Assembly: GCA_963843595.1 (NCBI GenBank)
Contig: CAWJLG010000007.1
Location: 124,001 to 188,000, forward strand
From: CAIWHR01 sp963843595
GTDB lineage: Bacteria > Pseudomonadota > Gammaproteobacteria > Burkholderiales > Casimicrobiaceae
Reading direction: 5' to 3'
DNA: 64,000 nt
In this document: piece after piece, positions 1-8,812 of the stretch
Layout: each line of letters starts with the position of its first letter
How positions within the stretch are numbered: position 1 is the first letter of the stretch
The notes under the pieces: model-generated
Told to the model about the DNA's origin: nothing
Seen by the model: the letters and a program-made list of their open reading frames with translations, nothing else
Database searches by the model: none
Program-made: the position numbers and the translations under genes

Positions 1-638
1 TCGCCCGACAGCGCAGCCAGACGTATTGGTGGCTGAGCGAGCTGTTTCTCGACGCCCCTGACCAAGCGCGAATCAGCGGGATTCTCGACCGTGCCCGCGA
101 GGCGGCGAGGCAATCGCGCGACCTCCCGTTGAACGATCGCTTGGACGAATTCATATTGGCGCTGGAGCAGTCCGATGCCAATACGCTTGCGGTCGAGCAT
201 GCACGCCTCTTCGCCGGTCTCGGCGCATCCTATGGCGCGACCCCGCCCTACGAATCGCTGCATGTGAGCGACGAGCCGCGGGAGGATCGGGTCACGAACG
301 TGACCGCCGCCTACCGGGATGCGGGCTTTGACCGGATCGACGTTGCCGCCGTTCCGCAGGATCACCTGGCCGTCGAGTTGCGCTTCATGGCCCTGCTTGC
401 GGCCAACGAGAGCGAGGCGTGGGGCGGCTCGGCGGTCGACCAGGCGCGGGATTTGCTGACGCGTGAGCAGGCATTTCTCGACGGGCACTTGCTGTTCTGG
501 GTGCCAGCCTACTGCGAGCGTATGGCAACCGAGACCCGTGTACCCTTCTTCGGCGCACTCGCGCGCATGACGGCGGCGGTCTTGACGCTCGACCGGCATA
601 ACGTCGGTGCCGTCTTGCGTGCGACGGCGAGCGTATAA
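1..638 (+). CDS. TorD/DmsD-family molybdoenzyme chaperone (5' truncated)
   Basis: The frame is open to the left window edge, so the true start lies outside; the TTG at 129 is internal. About 211 residues are visible. The first visible residues (QTYWWLSELFLDAPD) resemble the helical N-terminal region of TorD-family chaperones, and the rest is all-helical in character. Such chaperones bind the Tat signal of a molybdopterin enzyme, such as a formate dehydrogenase or DMSO-reductase-family subunit, until its cofactor is inserted. The next gene, a polyferredoxin, starts about 60 bases downstream on the same strand, a pairing common beside formate dehydrogenase-like operons. The client enzyme is not in the window unless it is upstream. 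The family call is good; the specific client is unknown. Confidence 0.75.
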   Translation, partial: ARQRSQTYWWLSELFLDAPDQARISGILDRAREAARQSRDLPLNDRLDEFILALEQSDANTLAVEHARLFAGLGASYGATPPYESLHVSDEPREDRVTNVTAAYRDAGFDRIDVAAVPQDHLAVELRFMALLAANESEAWGGSAVDQARDLLTREQAFLDGHLLFWVPAYCERMATETRVPFFGALARMTAAVLTLDRHNVGAVLRATASV

Positions 639-697
639 GCTGTCGCGACCGCGCCCGGTTTGCGGCGCTCTCCGACGTGACATTTGACGTGACCAGC

Positions 698-2325
698 ATG
701 TCTCACGAGACGACCAAGTTCGCGGCGGCACGCGCGGCTGCTGCGGAATCCGCGAAGGGCGTTCGCGTGCTGCCCCCGGAGACGGTCGCGTTTGCGTCAC
801 GCGGCACGGTTCTCGTGACGGGAAGCGCGGACCGCGCGATGAATGTGCTTGGTCGGCTCCCATCGCCGCTGCGCGTCGTCGCCTTCGTACCGGGCGCACC
901 GGATGGGACGGCCGTCGGACCCAACCTGCGGCTGGTCGCGGCGCCAGTTACATCGTTGTCCGGCCACCTCGGGCGCTTTTCGGCGACCTCGGTTCCCGTC
1001 AACGGTGAGCCGGTCGACGCCGGCCGCTTCGGGTGGAACGAGGACCGCCGCTTCGACCTCGTCCTCGACCTGAACGAGCCGCCGCTGATTCGCATACGAG
1101 GTGTGGCCGCTCGGCTATTACGCGCCGCGCGATGAGGCGGAACTCCGCGTCGCCCTGGAGAGCATCCGCGCTCAGCCTGGTGTTTCGCACAAGCCGCGGT
1201 ATTTTGGCTATGAACCCGAGCGGTGCACGCATGGCGCGGCGAGTGTGACCGGCTGCACCCGGTGCCTCGATGCTTGCCCGGCCGGGGCCATCGTGAGCGC
1301 CGGCGCCAAAGTCAAGTTCGATCCGTTTCTCTGTCAAGGCTGCGGGACCTGCACGGCAGTTTGTCCCGACGGGGCGGTGCGCTACGCGTATCCGCCAGCC
1401 ACAACGAACGCTGGAGACGATTCGGGTCATGCTCGAGGCGTGGCGCGCGGCTGGGGCCGCGTCACCGCGGCTGGTCGTGGTCCCCAAGGAAGGCGCGCTG
1501 TCGGATGCCGCGCAATCCCTGCTGGCCGCGTCCGATGTGTTGTCGTATCCGGTCCATGCATTGGCCTCCTTCGGGATCGAGGCATGGTTCGCGACCTTGG
1601 CCTGGGGCGTCACCCAGGTCGTGCTCGTCGCTGGCGCGAATACGCCTCAGGCGTCCCTGCGTGCGTTGCGTGACGAAATCGCCGTGGCCCTTGCGATTCT
1701 GGCCGAACTCGGCGAGCCGCCCAACCGCATCGTCTTGATCGAGGGAGTGCAGACATTCGCACCTGCACCCACGGCTTCCATCGGCAGCATCGCGGGCCCG
1801 CTGGCCCTGGAAAGCAAGCGGACGACGCTGTACGCGGCGCTCGATCACCTTGCCAAGAGCAAGACGCTGTCCGGCGCGCCAACAAGGCTCCCGGATCGCG
1901 CGTCGATCGGTATCGTGGCGGTGAGCAACGAGCGATGCACGCTTTGCTTCGCGTGCGTGAATCTGTGTCCCACCCATGCGCTCTCGAGCGGGGCCGACTC
2001 GCGCGCCGAGCTGCGGGTCACCGAATCCCGCTGCGTCCAATGCGTGCTGTGCGAACGCGGATGTCCCGAGCGAGCCATTCAGCTGATTCCGCAAATCACG
2101 CTCGCTCGCGCCGTGCGCGAGGAATCGAGTGTGCTATGCGCCGATGAGCCGTTCAAGTGCACCCGATGTGGCACTCCCTTCATCAGTCGCCGGGCGCTGA
2201 TGCGCAGCATGGAACTGGTGAAGGAGCATCCGCTGATCCAGCAGGAGGGAATCGAGCGGCTCAAGCTTTGCATGGCGTGTCGCGCGGACGCCACGATGCG
2301 TGACGTGGTAGCGGATGAGCGTTGA
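698..2325 (+). CDS. Polyferredoxin-type 4Fe-4S protein, two frameshifts
   Basis: Three overlapping frames together encode one protein of about 540 residues. As read, it is broken by single-base shifts near 1098 and near 1405. An ATG at 698 is preferred to the GTG at 677. Four cluster motifs are visible: CTRCLDACP, CQGCGTCTAVCP, CTLCFACVNLCP and CVQCVLCERGCP. A C-terminal CTRCG/CMACR pair looks like a zinc ribbon or a further metal site. The central part (about 1430-1880) carries no cysteine motif and looks alpha/beta. Proteins of this layout accompany TorD chaperones in operons for molybdenum enzymes, probably as electron-transfer or assembly partners. The TorD gene lies directly upstream. 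I cannot name a specific enzyme system. Confidence 0.7.
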
Positions 2326-2496
2326 GGTGGTCCCGCGTGTCGGCACTGGCGCAAATCGCCCGCGGCCGATGCACAAGAGTGGCGACACAAGCTTTCAAAT
2401 CGCGCAACCCGGTCAGGCGCCAATGCATGTCCCGCTGAGAAGGAAGGACGGAAGTGAGATCGGGCCGGGCGCGCTGGAAGCTCATTCATCGCGCTC

Positions 2497-2949
2497 TCAA
2501 TGCCAGAAGAGTTGCCACCAATGCCTTCGGTTGCTCGGTGCAGGAACCCGACTCTCGACAGGAGCGGGCTGCACGGTGCTGAGTATCCAGAGCGGCGGAA
2601 TGCGCGCGGTACCGTGGCTGCAGGAAGAACCGAGGTTGTTGGGGTCGTACACTTTGACCAACGTGGCCTTTTCTGCATCATCGACATACACGATGCCGCA
2701 GTAGTCGTAGTCGTGGTCGTGCCGCAGCAGCGCGTTCAGAGCGTCGATGCGCACGGCGAGTGCGTCACCGGTCAACGGTTCTTCCGGCCGGGCTTCTCCC
2801 ACCTGGTAGACGAACCACTCACCGCCCTTGATGCGCTCCCACAACCTTTCAAGCTGTTCCCATTGCAGGATGCCCTGGAAGGTTCCGCTCAGGCGAGCAT
2901 GAAAAGCGTCCGCATCGGCGTTATGCGTGATGTTCGTGGTGCTTTGCAT
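2497..2949 (-). CDS. Conserved-looking hypothetical protein, about 150 residues
   Basis: I do not recognise this protein. The start is placed at the ATG at 2949 rather than further upstream, because the longer N-terminus is arginine-rich and looks like non-coding sequence. It has no signal peptide or membrane segment. The sequence is rich in aromatic and acidic residues (WEQLERLWERIKGGEWFVYQ; HDHDYDYCGIVYVDD), with a Pro/Arg-rich tail ending in tryptophans. It lies convergent with the polyferredoxin gene and upstream on the strand of nothing else. The stop of the DsrE-like gene lies about 120 bases before its start, so the two may be co-transcribed. The function is unknown. Confidence 0.5.
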   Translation of the reverse strand: MQSTTNITHNADADAFHARLSGTFQGILQWEQLERLWERIKGGEWFVYQVGEARPEEPLTGDALAVRIDALNALLRHDHDYDYCGIVYVDDAEKATLVKVYDPNNLGSSCSHGTARIPPLWILSTVQPAPVESRVPAPSNRRHWWQLFWH

Positions 2950-3068
2950 GTCGTCAGCCAGCTGTAATGGGATTTTCCAGGCCGCACCGTCGCCACGTCG
3001 GCGCGTTCGCGCAAGGATGATCTTGGCGACGCAGGCCCTGGGGTCCTGACGGGATCCGTCTGTCGGGA

Positions 3069-3413
3069 TCAAAGGCTGATCACAGTGGCGCCTTCCAGCG
3101 CAAAGCGAATGAAGGCATCCCGCGCGTATTCAAGACTGAAGCCGAGCTGTGCGAGTAGCTCCGCCTTGCCCATCATCTCGACGGTCTGGCGACAGACGAG
3201 AATCGGCACCTGTTGCTGCGCCAATGCAGCCAGCGCATCGCGAAACGCCGACTGCGCCGGGTCCACCAACGCCGCTATGGCCGGGCCAAAAATGAAGAGT
3301 TCGAGGCTTACGTCGCGCTCAGCGGCGACCAGTCGGATACGCTCAGCCAGCTTCGGGCCGATGTCCGTGCTGCCCTCGTGCGTGTGGAAGATGTGAATGA
3401 CGAGCTTTTTCAT
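3069..3413 (-). CDS. DsrE/DsrF-like small sulfur-relay family protein
   Basis: This 114-residue protein starts MKKLVIHIFHTHEGSTDIG and shows the alternating beta-alpha pattern of the DsrE/DsrF/TusD fold. A conserved-position cysteine lies in VPILVCRQT, the usual location of the sulfur-accepting cysteine in the family. Related proteins carry persulfide sulfur or act as small cytoplasmic redox-linked proteins. A precise role cannot be set from sequence. It follows the CDF transporter gene by about 80 bases on the same strand and is followed by the hypothetical gene at 2497-2949, so it may belong to a short minus-strand transcription unit. Confidence 0.65.
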   Translation of the reverse strand: MKKLVIHIFHTHEGSTDIGPKLAERIRLVAAERDVSLELFIFGPAIAALVDPAQSAFRDALAALAQQQVPILVCRQTVEMMGKAELLAQLGFSLEYARDAFIRFALEGATVISL

Positions 3414-3491
3414 GAGAACTCCGGGAATCGTGGATGAATGTGGCGCGGTGTGTACGCCGCTACAGGTGCGCAGAGGCAGGTCCGCGATGCA

Positions 3492-4454
3492 TCAGTGCGC
3501 ATGATCATGTTCACGGTCGCCGTCAACCGCCGTTGACGCAACCGCACCGCCGGGCGCGGAGGGCGAACAAAGCCCGCCGCACGGAACGGTGAAGGGCACC
3601 TTCAACGCCTGCAGGGTCGAGTGCTCGATCTCGAAGCGATCGTGCAATTCGCGAGAGGCGACGGCGAAGAACGCGTCGTCGGGATAGGCCGACGGCATCA
3701 CCAGATGCGCCGTCAGCGCGACCTCCGAGGTGCCCATGGCCCACACATGAAGGTCGTGGACACGGTCGACTCCGGGCAGCGATTCGAGATAGGCTTTTAC
3801 CGCAACCAGGTCGACGTCTTCCGGCACGCCGTCGAAGAGCAGGTGCAGCGATTGCCGGAAGAGACTCCAGGTGCCCACAACGATGACGACGGCGATCAGC
3901 AGACTCACCACCGGGTCGAGCCAGTTCCAGCCGAACCACAAAGCCAGGCCGCCCGCCACGACCACGCCGGCCGACACCAGGGCATCGGCCGCCATGTGCA
4001 GGAAGGCACCGCGGATATTGAGGTCGCTCTGCTGCCCGCGCATGAACAGCAGCGCGGTGGCGGTGTTGATCACGATTCCGACGCCCGCGACGGCCATGAT
4101 GGTGAGACCTTGGATGGGTTGGGGTGCGCTGAGCCGACCGACCGCCTCCCATGCCAGCGCCCCCATGGCCACCAGCAACAGCAGTGCGTTGGCGAACGCC
4201 GCGAGGATCGTCCCGCGCTTCCAGCCATAAGTGTGCCGCGCGTCGGGCAGCAGCTTGCCCGCCAAGGCCCCGCCCCACGCCAGCACCAATCCCACCACGT
4301 CGGAGAGGTTGTGGCCCGCGTCGGCCAGCAGCGCCAGCGAGTTCACCTTCCAGCCGTAGAATGCCTCGACGGCGACGAAGGTGACGTTCAGCGCGATGCC
4401 GATGGCGAAGGCGCGGTTGAATGCAGCGGGGGCGTGATCGTGTTCAGCGCTCAT
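3492..4454 (-). CDS. Cation diffusion facilitator (CzcD/ZitB-like) metal exporter
   Basis: This inner-membrane metal/proton antiporter has 320 residues, the usual CDF length. Six hydrophobic segments precede a cytoplasmic C-terminal domain. The zinc-site HxxxD motifs are present in TM2 (H48/D52 in LADAGHNLSD) and TM5 (H153/D157 in HMAADALVS). Histidine-rich stretches at both ends (EHDH; EHDHAH) are typical of zinc/cobalt exporters. The reductase gene upstream on the same strand stops at 4498, about 40 bases before this start. The substrate is most likely Zn, possibly Cd or Co. The membrane fold and motifs make the family assignment secure. Confidence 0.9.
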   Translation of the reverse strand: MSAEHDHAPAAFNRAFAIGIALNVTFVAVEAFYGWKVNSLALLADAGHNLSDVVGLVLAWGGALAGKLLPDARHTYGWKRGTILAAFANALLLLVAMGALAWEAVGRLSAPQPIQGLTIMAVAGVGIVINTATALLFMRGQQSDLNIRGAFLHMAADALVSAGVVVAGGLALWFGWNWLDPVVSLLIAVVIVVGTWSLFRQSLHLLFDGVPEDVDLVAVKAYLESLPGVDRVHDLHVWAMGTSEVALTAHLVMPSAYPDDAFFAVASRELHDRFEIEHSTLQALKVPFTVPCGGLCSPSAPGGAVASTAVDGDREHDHAH

Positions 4455-4497
4455 ACCGGAATCTCATTGCATCGCAATTCGATCCATGCGTGCGACT

Positions 4498-5587
4498 TCA
4501 GCTCGCGCCGAACGCGTCGACGTGAATGTTCTCCGGACTGATCCCGGCTGTTCGCAATTCGGCAACGACGGCGCCCGAGCATGACGGGTGGCCCTGCCAA
4601 ATAGGCGTCGCGGTGAGCCAGCGGCGCGTGCGACGACCGGATCGCGTCCGCCACCGTTCCCGTCACCGTCGCGATTCCGACCGGCACGCCATAGGCATCG
4701 AAGCCATGCTCCGCCGCCAGCGTGATGCGCAAGTGCGGGTCCTGGCTCATCCACGCCTCGAGCCACTCCAGTTCGTAGAAATCGCGCTCGTCGCGGACAC
4801 CCCAGAAGAGCAGCATGTCGCGCTGCGGCGTCAGCTTCAGCTGTTGCTCGACGAGCGCCTCGATGGGTGCGAATCCGGTCCCGCCCGCGACAAACAGGAG
4901 CGGTCGGTCGACGGGCGAGCGCATGGTGAACGAGCCCAGCGGCCCCCGCGCGTGCACGTGGTCGCCGGCCTTCATCCGGTTGAAGGCCCAATCCGACAGG
5001 CGTCCGCCTTCCACTTGGCGGATCTGGAGGTCGATGCTGCCGTCGTCGCGCGGCGGATTGCTGATCGAGTAGGCCCGGGAGAGGTAGGGCGTGTCGGGCG
5101 CCCAGATCTCGACGTATTGTCCCGGCGAGAACTGGCAGAAACATTCGCCCTTCACCAGCGGCGCCAACCGGACGACAAGCGTATTCGCGTTTGGCCGGGA
5201 CATCTCGTCGACGCGCATCTCGACGATTCGATCGGGGTGGGGGAGCTGCGATGTCCAGGCAAGCTCGGCGCGGCGGGCGAGCAGATCGTCCTCGACCGCG
5301 TGGCGCACCTCGGCACGCCCCTCGAGTGCGAAAACGGTGTCGAGCGGCGGGAACACGATGGCATGGGTCGGACAGGTGTTCGCACACGTGGTGCAGCCGA
5401 CCATGCAGTTGAGCGGATCCACGACCACGGCCTTCTTGCGATCGAAGTCGAAGCGATAGACCAGACGGTTGCAGCCGGTCACACAGGTGCCGCAGCCGAC
5501 ACAGGCCTCGTCGAGAACGCTCGGGCTCCAGTGAATCTGCTCGCGCGGCACGCCGTGCCACGGCTTGGTGAATTGCGGGTTGGGCAT
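4498..5587 (-). CDS. Ferredoxin-FNR fusion oxidoreductase, frameshift near the 3' end
   Basis: Two 4Fe-4S motifs lie at the N-terminus (C29/C32/C35/C39 and C61/C65/C68/C72). They are followed by a ferredoxin-NADP reductase-type module with the flavin motif LSRAYSISN and the nucleotide motif FVAGGTGFAPIEAL. The protein should therefore pass electrons between NAD(P)H, flavin and iron-sulfur centres. As read, the frame shifts at about 4575, where a GG run reads GGG. Removing one G gives a natural C-terminus ending AFGAS with a stop at 4498. Without the correction the frame runs on to 4451 and overlaps the CDF gene. The partner and physiological direction are unknown. Neighbours include FmdE and polyferredoxin genes, which suggests molybdoenzyme-linked redox metabolism. 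Confidence 0.8.
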
Positions 5588-5679
5588 GACGGACCTCCTC
5601 GGGAGAGCGCGGCAAGACTCAGATGGCGCGCATGAGCGAACCGGGCAACTCGACGTCCGGCGTCACCCACGAGGAGGGC

Positions 5680-6285
5680 CTAACGCTCATAGCCGGAACA
5701 CGGAATGCACACATGCTTGTCACCGACCACGCGCAGATAGGCGCGGGCGGTGAGCTCATGGCAGGCGGCGCAGGGGACGAAGCCCATGATCTCGGGCACC
5801 CAGTCGCGCCCGAACGGGAAGATCTCGCCGAGGGTGAGCACATCGGTTTCGGGCGCGTTCCACACCAGGTCGACCAGCTCCAATTGTTCCGCCTCGGGAA
5901 TATTGTCCGGCTCGATTCCCTGGCCGCGCTTGACCATGAAGGCAGACTCGCCGATGCGCTTTTGCAGGGTCGGTTTGTAGCTCACCCGGATGGCGCGATT
6001 GCTGGCCCGCTCGACAAGAGTGACCGCAAGCTTGCCGAAGGGTGACTTGTCCATGTTGCCCTTGCCCAGCGTGCAGCCAGTGGCGTACTGCACGCCGTCG
6101 CCGAAGCACATCCCGCCGTGGTCTTCGCCGATCTCGACGAACGCATGCAATTGCCGCCCACCGGAGCGCTTGACGCCGAGCTCGCGCAGCGCAGCCAACC
6201 CCGCGCGCACGCCGGCCACGCTGGCCCAGCAGCGGTGGCCATGGAATTCGAGGGCGCGCTGAAGCACCTCACGGTCTTCGTTCAT
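5680..6285 (-). CDS. FmdE-family protein with C-terminal zinc ribbon
   Basis: This 201-residue protein carries the FmdE signature near the start (FHGHRCWASVAGVRAG), the cysteine-containing GDGVQYATGCTLGKGN stretch, and a C-terminal treble-clef-like CAACHE...CIPC motif. FmdE domains are named after a subunit of formylmethanofuran dehydrogenase but occur widely in bacteria, where they are associated with molybdenum or tungsten enzymes. The exact biochemical role is not settled. A clear Shine-Dalgarno AAGGAG sits upstream of the ATG at 6285. The ferredoxin reductase gene follows by about 90 bases on the same strand. Confidence 0.8.
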   Translation of the reverse strand: MNEDREVLQRALEFHGHRCWASVAGVRAGLAALRELGVKRSGGRQLHAFVEIGEDHGGMCFGDGVQYATGCTLGKGNMDKSPFGKLAVTLVERASNRAIRVSYKPTLQKRIGESAFMVKRGQGIEPDNIPEAEQLELVDLVWNAPETDVLTLGEIFPFGRDWVPEIMGFVPCAACHELTARAYLRVVGDKHVCIPCSGYER

Positions 6286-6396
6286 GATCTGGCTCCTTTT
6301 CGAATTGGGATGCGCAGGACCGTTTGCGCATGAGCATCGTGCAACCTCGAAGCAGCCCCCACCGCGCGATCGGCGGCGGCGGGGGCTGCCGGATCT

Positions 6397-7583
6397 CTAC
6401 ACGATCTCCAATGCCAATGCGATGCCCTGGCCGCCGCCAATACACAGCGTCACGATGCCGCGCTTCAAGCCGTCGCGCCGCATCGAATGCATGAGTCGCG
6501 TCGCGAGCACTGCGCCGCTGGCGCCAATCGGGTGGCCGTGCGCGATGGCGCCGCCCTCCACATTCACCACATCCTCGGCAAAGCCCAGTTCGCGCAGACA
6601 GGCCAGCGCAATCGCCGCGAAGGCTTCGTTGATCTCGACTCGCTGGACATCGCCGACGTTCCAACCGGCGCGCGCCAGGGCTTGACGCACCGCGGGGACC
6701 GGCCCGAGCCCGAAGAAGCCGGGTTCGACTGCGCCGATGCCATAGGACACCAGTCGCGCCATGGGCTGCAAGCCGTTCTTCTCGGCCCAGGCGCGCTCGG
6801 CGACGATCATCGCTGCCGCGGCGGTGTTCAGGCCGGGGGCGTTGCCGGCCGTGATCGTGCCGTCCTTGCGGAATGCCGGCTTGAGCTTGGCCAGGCTCTC
6901 CGCCGTGGTATCGGGTCGGTTGTGCTCGTCCTTGTCGAAGATCGTCGGCCCCTTGCGACCGGGTACCTCGAACGGCACGATCTCTGCGGCAAACTTGCCG
7001 GCCGCCTGGGCGGCAGAGAAGCGCTGCTGCGAGCGAAGTGCCCAACGATCCTGGTCGTCGCGGCTGATGCCGTTCTTCGCGACCAGATCCTCGGTGTGCC
7101 AGCCCGAGTGCTTCCCGCAGAACGCGTCGTTGAGCCCGTCGAAGAGCATCGCGTCGTAGCACGGTCATGTCGCCCATGCGCGCACCCCAGCGGGCCTGCG
7201 GCATCAGGTAGGGGGCGCGATCCATGTTCTCCATTCCGCCGCCGATGGCGCAGGAGATGAAGCCGGCCCAGATTTCCTGCGCGGCGGAGACGATGCCCTG
7301 GGCGCCCGAACCGCAGACACGATTGACCGTCAGCGCGGGCACCGTCGACGGGCAAGCCACCGGCGATGCCGGCTTGGCGGGCCGGGTTCATCTTGACGCC
7401 GGCCTGGATCACGTTGCCCATCACCAGCGTCTCGACCTTGTCCGCGGCGAGTTCGGGCGCGTTTCAGGTTTCACGAATGACGGCGGCGCCCAAGGCCGGG
7501 GCGGCGATGTCCTTGAGACTGCCGTTGTAGGTGCCGATGGCGGTACGGACGGGGTTGCAGAGAACGACTTGGCGAGTATTCAT
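6397..7583 (-). pseudogene. Acetyl-CoA acetyltransferase (thiolase), frame broken several times
   Basis: A full-length thiolase of about 395 residues can be assembled across three frames. The N-terminus starts MNTRQVVLCNPVRTAIG with a good AGGAGAT ribosome site. The nucleophile region NRVCGSGAQ, the NEAFAA motif, the GHPIGASGA motif and the C-terminal CIGGGQGIA are all intact. As read there are shifts near 7464 and 7455 (a compensating C loss and gain that leaves an in-frame TGA), near 7350 and near 7160. Repairing them restores a normal family sequence, so the gene is either recently broken or misread. The enzyme would condense or cleave acetyl-CoA/acetoacetyl-CoA. It lies between the FmdE gene and a universal stress gene, with no other beta-oxidation gene nearby. 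Confidence 0.8.
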
Positions 7584-7655
7584 GCTTCATCTCCTGAGTT
7601 GGATCGACGGCCGTGATTCGGCCGAGATGGTCTGACGGTTTGCGGAGATACCGGC

Positions 7656-8516
7656 TCACGTGCCCTGGGCCAGCGGCACCAGCAGGACGGGCCGTCCCGC
7701 CATCTCGCAAAGGCGCGACGCGGTGCTGCCGATCACCATGCTTTGCACCCAATTCTGACCATGCTTGCCGCAAACGATCAGGGAACAATCGCGCTCCTGG
7801 GCCACGCGGGCGATCACCTCATGGGGATCACCTTCGAGCACCAGGGCCTCACCGTGACCGCCCGCCGCATCGATCCGTGCGACCAGCGCGTCCAGCGCCG
7901 CCCGGGCCATCAACGGTAGGGCAGGCGTGGCGTCGATTGCGTCCGCTGTCAGCACGACCAGGCAATCGACATGCTGCGCATCGGGTGCCAATGCAACGGC
8001 GGCGCGCTCCGCGGAACCGGCATGCTTCGAAAGGTCGGTGGCCAGCAGGACATGACGCAAGGTATCGACGCAAACCGCTGCGCAGCCCGTCGCGGCACCG
8101 TGGCCGGTGGGCTCGAGCCATTCCAGCAGCAGCGGCACCTGTGTCTTGCGGACCATGTCGGACGCGACGCTGCCGAGGAAGACACGACTGGCCAGGTTGT
8201 GGCTGCGCGAGCCGAGAACGATCAGGTCAGCCTTGGCCTCGTTGCTCACCGCGAGAATCCCGTCGGCCGGCGAACCGGCGGCGCGAACCGTGACCTCGAC
8301 GCGCAGGTCGGCGCCACGCAGGCGAGCTGCCCGCCCCTCCAGCCATTCCTTGATCTCTTGCAGCGCCCGGTCCCCCGGTTCCTGGCCATAGCCGATGCGA
8401 ACCACGTGGATGATCACGAGCCGACCCACATGCCAGCGGCGCAACTCGGCGGCGCACTCGAGCAAGGGCTCGGCAGCCGGCGAGAGGTCGAGCGCGAGAA
8501 CGGCAGTCTTGTTCAT
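7656..8516 (-). CDS. Tandem universal stress protein (two UspA domains)
   Basis: The protein has 286 residues and two Usp folds in series. The first (about 1-135) has the nucleotide-loop-like segment IVLGSRSHNLASRVFLGSVA. The second (about 150-282) has IVCGKHGQNWVQSMVIGSTA. Both match the G-x2-G-x9-G(S/T) pattern of ATP-binding Usp proteins. It is cytoplasmic and is expected to act in stress adaptation, with unknown partners. The mini-thioredoxin and permease genes lie directly upstream on the same strand, and the thiolase gene lies about 70 bases downstream. Confidence 0.9.
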   Translation of the reverse strand: MNKTAVLALDLSPAAEPLLECAAELRRWHVGRLVIIHVVRIGYGQEPGDRALQEIKEWLEGRAARLRGADLRVEVTVRAAGSPADGILAVSNEAKADLIVLGSRSHNLASRVFLGSVASDMVRKTQVPLLLEWLEPTGHGAATGCAAVCVDTLRHVLLATDLSKHAGSAERAAVALAPDAQHVDCLVVLTADAIDATPALPLMARAALDALVARIDAAGGHGEALVLEGDPHEVIARVAQERDCSLIVCGKHGQNWVQSMVIGSTASRLCEMAGRPVLLVPLAQGT

Positions 8517-8560
8517 TCCGAACTATCGTGGGCTGGGGTAGCGTTGCGCCGGGGCCTTCC

Positions 8561-8797
8561 TCAGGCCCCCATCCATTGCCGGATCTCGGCCTGCGTCGGG
8601 ATGCGGCCGCTGCTGACCAGCTTCTCGTCGATCACCAGACCCGGTGTCGACATCAGGTCGTAGGCCATGATGGCCTTCATGTCGGTGACCTTGACGAACT
8701 CGGCCTCGACGCCGGCGCTGGTCGCGGCCTCACGCGCGACCGCTTCGAGCTTCTTGCAGTTGGCGCATCCGGATCCGAGGATCTTCACCGTCTTCAT
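8561..8797 (-). CDS. Mini-thioredoxin (redox-active disulfide protein 2 type), CANC
   Basis: This 78-residue thioredoxin-fold protein has the active-site pair C11-A-N-C14 and the cis-proline loop STPGLVID. The CANC motif and short length match the thioredoxin-like family often encoded beside DUF318/ArsP-type permeases. The permease stop (8813) lies just upstream on the same strand, so the two are co-transcribed; the ATG at 8797 has an AGGAG site. A second paralogue occurs at 12285-12524 in the same cluster. It probably supplies or accepts thiol electrons for the neighbouring membrane protein, but this is an inference from context. Confidence 0.85.
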   Translation of the reverse strand: MKTVKILGSGCANCKKLEAVAREAATSAGVEAEFVKVTDMKAIMAYDLMSTPGLVIDEKLVSSGRIPTQAEIRQWMGA

Positions 8798-8812
8798 CGT
8801 CTGTCTCCTTGT

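Noticed and set aside
7464..7466. In-frame TGA in the thiolase that could be read as selenocysteine, tempting because a selD-type gene is in the window
   Set aside because: A C loss before it and a C gain after it restore RETLKRAELAAD, a normal thiolase sequence; the position is not a catalytic cysteine and no SECIS-like hairpin is evident.
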